From NCBI GenBank assembly GCA_905214825.1, contig CAJMNV010000028.1:1-17090 (forward strand): a stretch of 17,090 nt of DNA. The letters are read 5' to 3'. The translations under genes were made by a program, and so were the position numbers. The DNA is from an uncultured bacterium. Its GTDB lineage: Bacteria; Bacillota; Clostridia; Lachnospirales; Anaerotignaceae. The notes beneath the pieces were generated by a model. It saw only the letters and a list, made by a program, of their open reading frames with translations. It was not told the DNA's origin and did no database searches. Shown here piece by piece: positions 7,657-14,685 of this stretch; the first letter of the stretch is position 1; the number at the start of each line of letters is the position of its first letter.

Positions 7657-8596
7657 TACCAAAAAAGAAATATTGGATTTGATTGCAAAGGCAAATGTTG
7701 TGCATATTGCAGGACATACCAATCCAGACGGGGACGCTATTGGTTCCTGTCTGGCATTGGGTATGGCTTTGGAAACAGCAGGAAAAGAAGTCTCTGTACT
7801 TTTGGAAGCGTATGGTGGAAAGTATGACAGTATCCCCAACAAGTATTTGGTGAAAAGTGCAAATAAAAAAGCAGATTTATTTATTGCTTTGGATTGCGGT
7901 GATGCCGAAAGATTGGGCGAGGCATATCATTGGTTTTTACAAGCAGATGTTACAGTGAATATTGACCATCATGTGAGCAATACGCATTATGGACAGTATA
8001 ATTTTGTGCAGGGTGAGGCATCTTCTACAAGTGAATTGGTGTATGAATTTTTGGAAGGCAATTACCCGATTGATAAAAATATGGCGGTGGCGTTGTATAC
8101 GGGTTTGATTTATGATACTGGTGCATTCCGCCATTCTTCTACATCACCACGTACAATGGAAATTGCGGCGGAATTGATGCGAAAAGATATTCCATTTACA
8201 CAGATTTACAATTTATATTTTGATAGCCGCAGTTTTTCAGAATTGAAATTGATGGGGCAAGCCTTGCAAAATGCAACATTGTATTTTGATGGAAAAGTGA
8301 TTTTTGCAACGATAACAAACGCAGAAATATCTGCTTGCAATGGCAGTCATAAAGAATTAGATGCCATTGTGAATTATTTGAAAGGTGTGGACGGCGTTTG
8401 TGTGGCATGTTTTTTGTATGAAAAAACAGAAAATGTTGTAAAAGCAAGTTTCCGTGGTGCAGATGGGTATGATGTGTGTGCATTGGCACAAATATTTGGC
8501 GGCGGTGGTCATATCAAAGCCGCAGGTTGTACCATAGAACAAAATATGCAACAAGCAAAACAGATGGTTTTGGACGCTTTGCAAAATATGATGTGA
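7646..8596 (+). CDS. nrnA: DHH/DHHA1 phosphoesterase, NrnA-type oligoribonuclease/pAp phosphatase
   Basis: This 316-residue cytoplasmic enzyme is expected to degrade 2-5 nt RNA fragments and dephosphorylate 3'-phosphoadenosine 5'-phosphate. DHH motifs are complete: HTNPDGDAIGS (His24, Asp28, Asp30), ALDCGDAERLG (Asp83) and the name motif DHH at 107-109 in NIDHHVSNTHYG. The C-terminal DHHA1 domain has the substrate-binding GGGGHIKAAGC (from 285). The length matches NrnA. I start at ATG 7646 because a GA-rich site (7630-7636) is suitably placed; ATG 7640 is an alternative. The gene overlaps rbfA and is followed closely by truB. This DHH gene is often found between rbfA and truB in Clostridia. 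Cyclic dinucleotide or c-di-AMP-related activity cannot be excluded, but no GGDEF or PAS domain is present. Confidence 0.88.
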   Translation: MQNNTKKEILDLIAKANVVHIAGHTNPDGDAIGSCLALGMALETAGKEVSVLLEAYGGKYDSIPNKYLVKSANKKADLFIALDCGDAERLGEAYHWFLQADVTVNIDHHVSNTHYGQYNFVQGEASSTSELVYEFLEGNYPIDKNMAVALYTGLIYDTGAFRHSSTSPRTMEIAAELMRKDIPFTQIYNLYFDSRSFSELKLMGQALQNATLYFDGKVIFATITNAEISACNGSHKELDAIVNYLKGVDGVCVACFLYEKTENVVKASFRGADGYDVCALAQIFGGGGHIKAAGCTIEQNMQQAKQMVLDALQNMM

Positions 8597-8602
8597 GGAG
8601 GG
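8595..8602 (+). promoter_or_regulatory. Strong ribosome binding site selecting a TTG start for truB
   Basis: GAGGAGGG at 8595-8602 is the best Shine-Dalgarno match near the truB start. The TTG at 8610 lies seven bases away. The TTG at 8604 is only one base away, and there is no ATG nearby. The site therefore supports translation from TTG 8610. Confidence 0.75.
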
Positions 8603-8609
8603 ATTGTTT

Positions 8610-9509
8610 TTGGACGGTATTTTGAATATCCAAAAAGAAAAAGGGTTTACTTCTCACGATGTGGTGGCGATTGTCAGAAAAACTTTGCAGACAAAAAAAG
8701 TGGGACATACCGGTACATTAGACCCTGATGCGGAAGGTGTGTTGCCCATTTGTGTGGGCAAGGCGACAAAACTATCTGACATTATTATGCAGGGCAAAAA
8801 ACAATATCGTGCAGTTGTGCGGTTGGGCATTACCACCACAACAGAAGATGCCGGTGGCGATGTGTTGGAACAAAAAGAAGTGTTGTTTGATGAGCAAAAT
8901 ATACAAAATGCAGTGAAGCAGTTTGTAGGAGAAATAGAACAAATTCCACCGATGTATTCTGCTATCAAAGTTAATGGAAAAAAATTGTATGAATTGGCAA
9001 GAGAAGGCAAAGAAATTGCTCGTAAGGCAAGAACTGTTACGATATATGATATACAGATTACAAAATTTTTGCCGCCAGAACGTTTTGAAATTGTTGTGGA
9101 TTGTACAAAAGGGACATATATTCGCACATTATGCAGTGATATTGGAAAAGTGCTGGGCTGTGGGGCACATATGGAAAGCCTTTTGCGTACAGAAACAAGT
9201 GGTTTTACATTGGAAAATGCAATCACATTGGATACTTTGAAACAAATGGCAGAAAATGGACAAGCAGAAAATGCTTTGCTTTCTATGACGGCGGCTTTGG
9301 GTATGTATCCAAAGGCAATCGTTTCGGCAAAATGGGAAAAAATGTTATATAATGGCGGGAAAATATATGAACATGCCTATGATTGCCCACAGGATTTACA
9401 AGTGGGAGATACGGTGACGGTATTTGACAGCAAAAAAAATTTGATTGGGTTATATGAAGTGCAAAAAGAAAAAGAGCTTTTGCTCAAACCACTTAAAATG
9501 TTGATTTGA
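8610..9509 (+). CDS. truB: tRNA pseudouridine(55) synthase TruB
   Basis: This 299-residue enzyme converts U55 of the tRNA T-loop to pseudouridine. The catalytic motif is intact in GHTGTLDPDAEGVL, where Asp38 is the nucleophile. Also seen are the N-terminal DGILNIQKEKGFTSHDVV, the QIPPMYSAIKVNGKKLYELA segment, and the RNA-contact motif CTKGTYIRTLCSDIG. A PUA-like domain occupies the C-terminal quarter. The start is TTG 8610 rather than ATG, judged by the ribosome binding site and by the usual family opening MDGI. Spacing to nrnA is 13 nt and to ribF 12 nt, so it is inside the operon. Confidence 0.95.
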   Translation: MDGILNIQKEKGFTSHDVVAIVRKTLQTKKVGHTGTLDPDAEGVLPICVGKATKLSDIIMQGKKQYRAVVRLGITTTTEDAGGDVLEQKEVLFDEQNIQNAVKQFVGEIEQIPPMYSAIKVNGKKLYELAREGKEIARKARTVTIYDIQITKFLPPERFEIVVDCTKGTYIRTLCSDIGKVLGCGAHMESLLRTETSGFTLENAITLDTLKQMAENGQAENALLSMTAALGMYPKAIVSAKWEKMLYNGGKIYEHAYDCPQDLQVGDTVTVFDSKKNLIGLYEVQKEKELLLKPLKMLI

Positions 9510-9521
9510 AGGAGTTTGAAA

Positions 9522-10475
9522 ATGGAACATATTACAGACGGACATGTAGACAGAAGCAGACCGACTGCAATTACACTAGGAAACTTTGATGGTCTGCATT
9601 TGGGACATCGTGCGTTAATCAATTTGACAAAAGAATTTGCGGCGGAAGAAAATCTGGAAAGTGTTGTGTTTTCTTTTGCTCCGCACCCCATGCTGGTGTT
9701 TAAAAGAAAAGAAGATTTTGCTTTGATTATGGCACCAGATGAAAAAAAATTTGCTTTGGAAAAAATGGGTGTAGATACTTATATTGAATATCCTTTTGAT
9801 GAAGCGTTTGCTGCTATGTCAGCAGAAGATTTTGCATTGAAACTGCTTTTTGAAAGAATGCAATGCAAAGTGTTGATTGTGGGAGAAAATTATCATTTTG
9901 GCAGTAACCGTTCGGGGAATTATAAAATGCTGAAACGTTTTGGAGAAATGCATGGGGTAAAAGTGATTGCAGTACCTTCTGTGTTGTATGAAAATGAACG
10001 CATCAGTAGTTCTCGTATTCGCAAGTGTTTGACAGAATTGGAATTGGAAACAGCAAATCGTATGTTGACAGAACCGTATTTTATACTGGGGAAAGTCAAA
10101 GAAGGAAAAAAACTGGGTAGAACCATTGGTTTTCCGACTGTCAATATGGATGCACACCCTTTGAAATTATTCCCACCAAATGGGGTATATGCAACCAAAA
10201 CGAAATATAAAGGAAAATATTATTATGGTGTGACAAATATTGGAAAAAATCCAACCGTAAATGGCACACAAAAAATTGTGGAAACATATTTATTTGATTT
10301 CCAAGAAATGATATATGGAGAAGAACTGCAAGTGTTCTTTTATGCGTTTTTGAGAGGGGAAAAGAAATTTTCTGATATTACAGAATTACAATCACAAATT
10401 GCAAAAAACGCAGAACAAGCAAAGATATATTTTGCATCTGAAGAATATACGCATTGGAAAAATGCAGATGAATAA
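9522..10475 (+). CDS. ribF: Bifunctional riboflavin kinase / FAD synthetase
   Basis: This 317-residue enzyme phosphorylates riboflavin to FMN and adenylylates FMN to FAD. The N-terminal FMN adenylyltransferase half has LGNFDGLHLGH (19-29), GENYHFGSNRSGN and ISSSRIRKCL. The C-terminal flavokinase half has GRTIGFPTVNMD and YYGVTNIGKNPTVNG. The length is typical of bifunctional RibF. The start at 9522 has AAGGAG seven bases upstream. The gene follows truB directly as in B. subtilis (ribC). An EamA-family transporter starts 22 nt downstream. There is no room for an FMN riboswitch in front, so it should follow operon expression. Confidence 0.96.
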   Translation: MEHITDGHVDRSRPTAITLGNFDGLHLGHRALINLTKEFAAEENLESVVFSFAPHPMLVFKRKEDFALIMAPDEKKFALEKMGVDTYIEYPFDEAFAAMSAEDFALKLLFERMQCKVLIVGENYHFGSNRSGNYKMLKRFGEMHGVKVIAVPSVLYENERISSSRIRKCLTELELETANRMLTEPYFILGKVKEGKKLGRTIGFPTVNMDAHPLKLFPPNGVYATKTKYKGKYYYGVTNIGKNPTVNGTQKIVETYLFDFQEMIYGEELQVFFYAFLRGEKKFSDITELQSQIAKNAEQAKIYFASEEYTHWKNADE

Positions 10476-10497
10476 AAAGGAATTGAAGGGATAGTAT

Positions 10498-11379
10498 ATG
10501 GAACAAAAGAAAAGAATACAAGCACATTTGCTATTGCTTTTGACAGCGATTATTTGGGGGAGTGCGTTTGTATTCCAAAAACTCGCAACAGAAGAATTGT
10601 CCTCATGGTTTATCACTGCAGCAAGATTTTCTGTTGCGGCGGTGTTGCTTTGGGTGATTACATTCAAAAAATGGGGTAGGCTAGATAAAGGCTATTTACT
10701 TGGTGGTTTGATTACAGGGGCAACCATGGGAATTGGGACAGCCGTGCAGACGGTTGGTTTGACGCTTGGTACATCACCGGGGAAAAGTGCATTTTTGACA
10801 GCGGTGTATTGTGTGATTGTACCATTTTTTTACTGGTTTGTTTCAAAAGAAAAGCCACAAAAAAACCATGTCTTTGCGGCAGTGCTTTGCTTGATTGGGA
10901 TTGGTTTGATTTCGTTAAATGGCGATATGGGTATGACCACAGGGGATATATTGACACTGATAGGCGGTGTGATTTATGCTTGTGATTTAACTGCTATTGC
11001 TTGGTTTTCAAAAGGGCGTGACCCTATGCTTTTGACCACAATGCAAATCACATTTTCAGCTTTGATTGGTTGGATTGGTACATTGGCAACCAGTGGTTTG
11101 CCTGCTTCTATTTCTTTGGGGGCAGCTGGCAATGTTTTATATCTGGCATTGTTTTCAACGGCATTGTGTTTGTTTTTGCAGGCGTATGGCTTGAAATATA
11201 CAGATGCGGCAGTGGGTACGATATTGCTCAGCTTGGAGTCTGTGTTTGGCGTGATATTTTCTGTGTTGCTGTACCATGAAGAAGTTACATTGCGTATGAC
11301 AGCAGGTTTTGCTGTGGTATTTGTGGCTGTGCTTTTGTCACAATTTCGGTTTGGGAAAAACAAAACAGAAAATACATAA
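10498..11379 (+). CDS. EamA-family (DMT superfamily) membrane transporter
   Basis: This 293-residue protein has ten predicted membrane segments arranged as two EamA repeats of about 140 residues. Typical elements are the first helix with LLLLTAIIWGSAFVFQK, ARFSVAAVLLW in the second, and a second-repeat end with LLSLESVFGVIFSVLLYHEE. The basic C-terminus (RFGKNKTEN) suggests a cytoplasmic tail. Members move amino acids, nucleotides, sugars or vitamins, so the substrate cannot be read off. The gene starts 22 nt after ribF and is probably co-transcribed. RibN riboflavin importers of some Proteobacteria belong to this same family, which makes flavin transport an open hypothesis here. No terminator is visible after it. 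In B. subtilis no such gene lies between ribC and rpsO. Confidence 0.9.
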   Translation: MEQKKRIQAHLLLLLTAIIWGSAFVFQKLATEELSSWFITAARFSVAAVLLWVITFKKWGRLDKGYLLGGLITGATMGIGTAVQTVGLTLGTSPGKSAFLTAVYCVIVPFFYWFVSKEKPQKNHVFAAVLCLIGIGLISLNGDMGMTTGDILTLIGGVIYACDLTAIAWFSKGRDPMLLTTMQITFSALIGWIGTLATSGLPASISLGAAGNVLYLALFSTALCLFLQAYGLKYTDAAVGTILLSLESVFGVIFSVLLYHEEVTLRMTAGFAVVFVAVLLSQFRFGKNKTENT

Positions 11380-11426
11380 AGCAGAATTTGCCCCAAATAA
11401 AAACAAAAGAAATCTACACTTCTATC

Positions 11427-11455
11427 TTGCAATGCTTGTGGGAGTGTGATACAAT
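11427..11455 (+). promoter_or_regulatory. Sigma-A type promoter of rpsO
   Basis: TTGCAA (11427-11432) and TACAAT (11450-11455) are spaced by 17 nt, with TG one base before the -10 (extended -10). Transcription would start near 11462, about 98 nt before the rpsO ATG. It allows S15 to be made independently of the upstream operon. Confidence 0.75.
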
Positions 11456-11470
11456 AAAAATGCTGTAAAA

Positions 11471-11515
11471 CCAAGACTCAGTTGTAGGACACTCCGACCT
11501 TGACTTAGTCTTTGG
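11471..11515 (+). promoter_or_regulatory. Structured rpsO leader, candidate S15 autoregulatory RNA
   Basis: CCAAGACT (11471-11478) can pair with AGTCTTTGG (11507-11515) with a single-base bulge. Inside, AGTT/GACT and AGG/CCT can extend the fold toward a loop around 11488-11496. The element starts within about ten bases of the predicted transcript start and ends 44 nt before the rpsO ATG. S15 represses its own synthesis through mRNA leader structures in E. coli and in Geobacillus/Bacillus relatives, using unrelated folds. That this leader binds S15 is inference; I drew the pairing by eye. Confidence 0.5.
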
Positions 11516-11559
11516 GGTTTGCAAAAAGAAACTATATATTTTTTAAGGAGGCTATATAA

Positions 11560-11823
11560 ATGGCAGTTATTAACAAACAAGAAATTATCGCAAAATATGG
11601 TAGAACACCAAACGATACAGGTTCTCCAGAAGTACAGATTGCATTGTTGACAGCAAGAATTACAATGTTGACAGACCACTTGAAAACCCACAAAAAAGAC
11701 CACCATTCCAGAAGAGGTCTGTTGAAAATGGTAGGGCAAAGAAGAGGTTTGTTGAACTACTTGAAAGATATGGATATTGAAAGATACCGTACAATCATTG
11801 GCCAACTGGGTCTGAGAAAATAA
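11560..11823 (+). CDS. rpsO: 30S ribosomal protein S15
   Basis: This 87-residue primary 16S rRNA-binding protein nucleates the central platform of the 30S subunit. Conserved features are TGSPEVQIALLTARI, DHLKTHKKDHHSRRGL with the RNA-contacting His/Asp/Ser cluster, the MVGQRRGLLNYL helix and the terminal LGLRK. The length is standard. AAGGAGG lies nine bases before the ATG. The gene has its own promoter and a folded leader, and is followed by a 12-bp hairpin before pnp. The ribF...rpsO-pnp order is conserved widely, although the transporter gene intervenes here. Confidence 0.98.
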   Translation: MAVINKQEIIAKYGRTPNDTGSPEVQIALLTARITMLTDHLKTHKKDHHSRRGLLKMVGQRRGLLNYLKDMDIERYRTIIGQLGLRK

Positions 11824-11840
11824 GAAACAGTAAAAAATTG

Positions 11841-11870
11841 AGAAAAGAGAGGGAAAATCCTCTCTTTTCT
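11841..11870 (+). terminator. Hairpin terminator between rpsO and pnp
   Basis: Arms 11841-11852 and 11859-11870 form a perfect 12-bp stem with a six-base loop GAAAAT. The right arm is itself pyrimidine-rich (CCTCTCTTTTCT), so the T-run lies inside the stem rather than after it. On the minus strand a T-rich tract follows the stem, so it might act in both directions. Read-through into pnp is plausible because the U-tract is imperfect. Confidence 0.7.
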
Positions 11871-11898
11871 TCTATGAAATAACAAATAAAAATATAAA
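11870..11898 (+). promoter_or_regulatory. Weak candidate promoter for pnp
   Basis: A TATAAA -10-like box (11893-11898) stands 17 nt from a poor -35 (TTCTAT, 11870-11875). A transcript from here would start near 11905, just before the long stem at 11908-11973. The -10 is reasonable and the -35 is not, so this is a suggestion only. Confidence 0.25.
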
Positions 11899-11907
11899 AA
11901 AGAGGTA

Positions 11908-11973
11908 TGCACTATAGATGTCCAATTTTACACATAAATGTGGTTGTGGGTAAAATTGAATATCTATGGTGCA
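11908..11973 (+). promoter_or_regulatory. Long near-perfect stem in the pnp 5' leader
   Basis: Bases 11908-11931 pair with 11950-11973 over 24 positions, with one C-A mismatch (11922/11959) and two G-U pairs. The 18-nt apical loop could form a competing mini-stem (CACAT/ATGTG, 11931-11935 with 11938-11942). No T-run follows, so it is not a terminator, and it ends 26 nt before the pnp ATG. In E. coli the pnp leader folds into a long stem cut by RNase III, after which PNPase represses its own mRNA. This stem has the same place and shape; equivalence is inference. Confidence 0.6.
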
Positions 11974-11999
11974 AAAGATTTGAAAAAGGAGATTGATTT

Positions 12000-14138
12000 A
12001 TGTTTAGAACCTATTCCATGAATTTGGCAGGCAGAACATTGACCGCAGAAATCGGCAGAGTGGCAGAACAGGCAAATGGGGCTGTGTTGTTGCGTTATGG
12101 CGAAACCACTGTTTTGGTGACTGCAACTGCATCTGATAAACCAAGAGATGGTATTGACTTTTTCCCATTGAGTATTGATTATGAAGAAAGATTGTACTCT
12201 GTTGGAAAAATCCCAGGCGGTTTTATCAAAAGAGAAGGCAGACCTTCCGAAAAAGCAATATTGACAGCAAGATGTATTGACAGACCTTTGCGTCCTTTGT
12301 TCCCAAAAGATTATAGAAATGATGTTGCGATTGTGGCAACTGTGATGTCGGTAGACCAAGATTGTGCACCAGAAGTGGTGGCAATGATTGGGGCATCTTT
12401 GGCGTTGAATATTTCTGATATTCCTTTTACAGATGCAGTTTCTTCTGTAAATATTGGATATTGTGATGAACAGTTGGTGGTAAATCCCACAGCAGAACAA
12501 AGAGAAAAATCCAGATTGACATTGACAGTTTCTTCTAAAGAAGACAAAGTGATGATGATTGAAGCAGGGGCAGATGAAATCCCAGATGCTTTGATGATGG
12601 AAGCAATTCATTTGGCATTTGACACAAACTTAGCAGTGGTGAAATTCATTCAAGAAATTACAGAAAAAGAAGGCAAAGAAAAAGCACCTTATACAGAACA
12701 TGTCATTCCAGAAGATGCTTATAAAATGGTCACAGAATATATTACAGATGCTAGAATGGAAGATGCAGTATTTGCAGAACGCAAACAAGACAGAGATGCA
12801 AAAATCAAAGCCATTACAGACGAAGTTTTGGAACAGCTGACAGAAGCTCTGACAGAAATTTCAGAACAAGAGACGGATATTCCTGCTTTGGTAGACGAAA
12901 TTATATACAAATTTGAAAAAATGACAGTACGCAGAATGATTTTGAGAGAACACAAACGTCCAGATGGTCGTGGCATTGAAGAAATTAGAACATTGGCTGC
13001 GGAAGTAGATGTTTTGCCTCGTGTGCATGGTTCTGCACTGTTTTCCAGAGGACAAACACAAGCATTGACTGTGACAACATTGGGGGCAATCAGCGAAGGA
13101 CAAAAATTGGACGGTTTAGACCCTAGCGAAACAGGAAAACGTTATATCCATCATTATAATTTCCCCGGTTTCTCTGTTGGGGAAGCAAAAACTTCCAGAG
13201 GTCCCGGTAGACGTGAAATTGGGCATGGCGCTTTGGGCGAAAAAGCGTTGTTGCCCGTTATTCCAAGTGAAGAAGAATTCCCTTATTCTATTCGTTTGGT
13301 ATCTGATATTTTGAGTTCCAATGGTTCTACTTCACAAGCGTCTATCTGTGGTTCTACATTGTCATTGATGGCAGCCGGTGTACCAATCAAACGCCCTGTT
13401 GCAGGGATTTCTGTTGGTTTGGTGACAGGTGACACAGATGATGACTTTATCGAAATTACGGATATTCAAGGTGTGGAAGACTTCTTTGGTGATATGGACT
13501 TTAAAGTTGCAGGTACTTCTGAAGGGATTACTGCCATCCAGATGGATATGAAAATCAAAGGTCTGACATTTGAAATGATTGAACAGGCTTTTGCACAGAC
13601 AGGCAGAGCAAGAGAATATATTTTGAATGAAGTTATGCTCAAAGCCATTGCAGAACCTAGAAAAGAACTTTCCAAATATGCACCCAAAATTGCAACTATG
13701 CAGATTGATGTTGACAAAATTGCGGAAGTGATTGGTACAAGAGGGAAAGTCATCAAAAAGATTATTGAAGAAACAAATTGTGAAATTGATACAGAAGATG
13801 ATGGTAAAATATTTATCAAAGGTACTGACCCAGCAGATATGCAAAGAGCTGTGGATATGATTACAGCTATTGTGAGCGAACCAGAACCAGGTACCATTTA
13901 CAAAGGCACTGTGACAAGATTGATGACATTTGGGGCTTTTGTGGAAATTGCACCGGGCAAAGAAGGTTTGGTACACATATCCAAAATGGCAAGCAAAAGA
14001 GTTGCAAAAGTAGAAGATGTAGTTGCTGTGGGTGATGAAGTGACTGTGAAACTGATGGAAGTGGATAAACAAGGCAGATTGAATTTCTCTATGAAAGATG
14101 CTTTGCCACAAGAAGAACAGACAGAAACAGAAGCATAA
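12000..14138 (+). CDS. pnp: Polyribonucleotide nucleotidyltransferase (PNPase)
   Basis: This 712-residue 3'-5' phosphorolytic exoribonuclease works as a trimer in RNA decay. Domains in order are RNase PH 1 (about 12-145), a helical domain (about 150-230), RNase PH 2 (about 325-465), KH (about 560-615) and S1 (about 623-695). Active-site elements are the RREIGHG motif (404-410) and GVEDFFGDMDFKV with Asp494 and Asp500, matching the E. coli Asp486/Asp492 pair. The KH loop reads GTRG rather than the common GPGG but keeps the G-x-x-G pattern. AAGGAG precedes the ATG by about nine bases. A long leader stem suggests post-transcriptional control. A small hairpin follows the gene (14181-14197). Confidence 0.98.
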   Translation: MFRTYSMNLAGRTLTAEIGRVAEQANGAVLLRYGETTVLVTATASDKPRDGIDFFPLSIDYEERLYSVGKIPGGFIKREGRPSEKAILTARCIDRPLRPLFPKDYRNDVAIVATVMSVDQDCAPEVVAMIGASLALNISDIPFTDAVSSVNIGYCDEQLVVNPTAEQREKSRLTLTVSSKEDKVMMIEAGADEIPDALMMEAIHLAFDTNLAVVKFIQEITEKEGKEKAPYTEHVIPEDAYKMVTEYITDARMEDAVFAERKQDRDAKIKAITDEVLEQLTEALTEISEQETDIPALVDEIIYKFEKMTVRRMILREHKRPDGRGIEEIRTLAAEVDVLPRVHGSALFSRGQTQALTVTTLGAISEGQKLDGLDPSETGKRYIHHYNFPGFSVGEAKTSRGPGRREIGHGALGEKALLPVIPSEEEFPYSIRLVSDILSSNGSTSQASICGSTLSLMAAGVPIKRPVAGISVGLVTGDTDDDFIEITDIQGVEDFFGDMDFKVAGTSEGITAIQMDMKIKGLTFEMIEQAFAQTGRAREYILNEVMLKAIAEPRKELSKYAPKIATMQIDVDKIAEVIGTRGKVIKKIIEETNCEIDTEDDGKIFIKGTDPADMQRAVDMITAIVSEPEPGTIYKGTVTRLMTFGAFVEIAPGKEGLVHISKMASKRVAKVEDVVAVGDEVTVKLMEVDKQGRLNFSMKDALPQEEQTETEA

Positions 14139-14180
14139 TATGACACAAAAATTTTTATGGGGAGAATTCTTTGATTTTTG

Positions 14181-14197
14181 CAGAGGGTTCTCCTCTG
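14181..14197 (+). terminator. Possible terminator after pnp
   Basis: CAGAGG (14181-14186) pairs with CCTCTG (14192-14197) around the loop GTTCT, followed by TTGTTT. An alternative longer fold pairs GGAGAA (14161-14166) with TTCTCC (14188-14193), and the two are mutually exclusive. The T-tract is short and interrupted, so termination may be partial. The next gene starts 26 nt later. Confidence 0.45.
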
Positions 14198-14222
14198 TTG
14201 TTTAAAAAAAGGGGCTTTTGAT

Positions 14223-14573
14223 ATGAACATACATGATTATGATAAAGAAAATGTTTTGTATGCAGTGCATAATCATAATTTAAATATTCACTATACTGCA
14301 CCAAAAGAAATTTGGGAAAAACTCCAAAAGTTGTATCAAGAAATGCCACATTGGAAACAAAATCATGGTGAAACAGAGGCGACTTGGTATGCTGAAGATG
14401 ATGGAAAATTGATTGAGGCGTGTGTAGAGCCAAGCGGTTTATTTTTTTATGCACAATTGCCACAGGAAGAATGGGATTGGTGGTTTGATTTGTTCAAAAA
14501 AAGAGCAACGGAAATTTTGGGCTTTGCTGTGGGAGAGCCAGAAGATGGTTTTCCGTTTATTATATGGGAATAG
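14223..14573 (+). CDS. Uncharacterised Trp-rich protein, 116 residues
   Basis: I do not recognise a named family. The protein has no signal peptide or membrane segment, so it is probably cytoplasmic. It has seven tryptophans, including EEWDWWFDLF, and is clearly acidic. The C-terminal half has a conserved-looking run: EPSGLFFYAQLPQEEW, then FKKRATEILGFAVGEPEDGF. The pattern vaguely recalls small uncharacterised or immunity-like proteins of Gram-positive bacteria, but I cannot support that. I start at ATG 14223, with AGGGG about nine bases upstream; an upstream in-frame extension would run through the pnp hairpin. In B. subtilis ylxY occupies this place; this is not a polysaccharide deacetylase. 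Codon use (TTG for Leu) matches its neighbours, so recent transfer is not indicated. Its stop lies in the terminator stem. Confidence 0.8.
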   Translation: MNIHDYDKENVLYAVHNHNLNIHYTAPKEIWEKLQKLYQEMPHWKQNHGETEATWYAEDDGKLIEACVEPSGLFFYAQLPQEEWDWWFDLFKKRATEILGFAVGEPEDGFPFIIWE

Positions 14574-14597
14574 GGTTGCAGGAGCAACCCTATTTTT
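14569..14597 (+). terminator. Strong intrinsic terminator overlapping the stop codon
   Basis: Arms 14569-14579 and 14584-14594 form a perfect 11-bp stem with loop AGGA, then a T-run (14593-14597). The TAG stop codon (14571-14573) of the 116-residue gene is inside the left arm. This ends the pnp-side transcript cleanly before the protease gene. Confidence 0.88.
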
Positions 14598-14605
14598 GTT
14601 ATGAT

Positions 14606-14634
14606 GATACAGAATGAAAAACAAAACGTATATT
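14606..14634 (+). promoter_or_regulatory. Weak candidate promoter for the M16 protease gene
   Basis: TATATT (14629-14634) is a good -10, set 17 nt after GATACA (14606-14611), which matches the -35 consensus only in its last three bases. A start would fall near 14641, about 45 nt before the protease ATG. Some promoter is needed here because a strong terminator lies just upstream. Confidence 0.3.
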
Positions 14635-14685
14635 TTAACCAATAAAGAATATGCTAATCAAAAAATAAAAAACAGGAGAAGGAAT

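Noticed and set aside
9510..9521. FMN riboswitch ahead of ribF
   Set aside because: Only 12 nt separate truB and ribF, which is far too short.
13362..14111. A 249-codon open frame on the minus strand opposite pnp
   Set aside because: Same signs of an antisense shadow: Cys/His/Phe-rich composition, no credible start, and an intact PNPase on the other strand.
14614..14685. N-terminal extension of the M16 protease
   Set aside because: The added 24 residues are Lys/Asn-rich with no ribosome binding site. AGGAGAAGG before ATG 14686 marks the real start.
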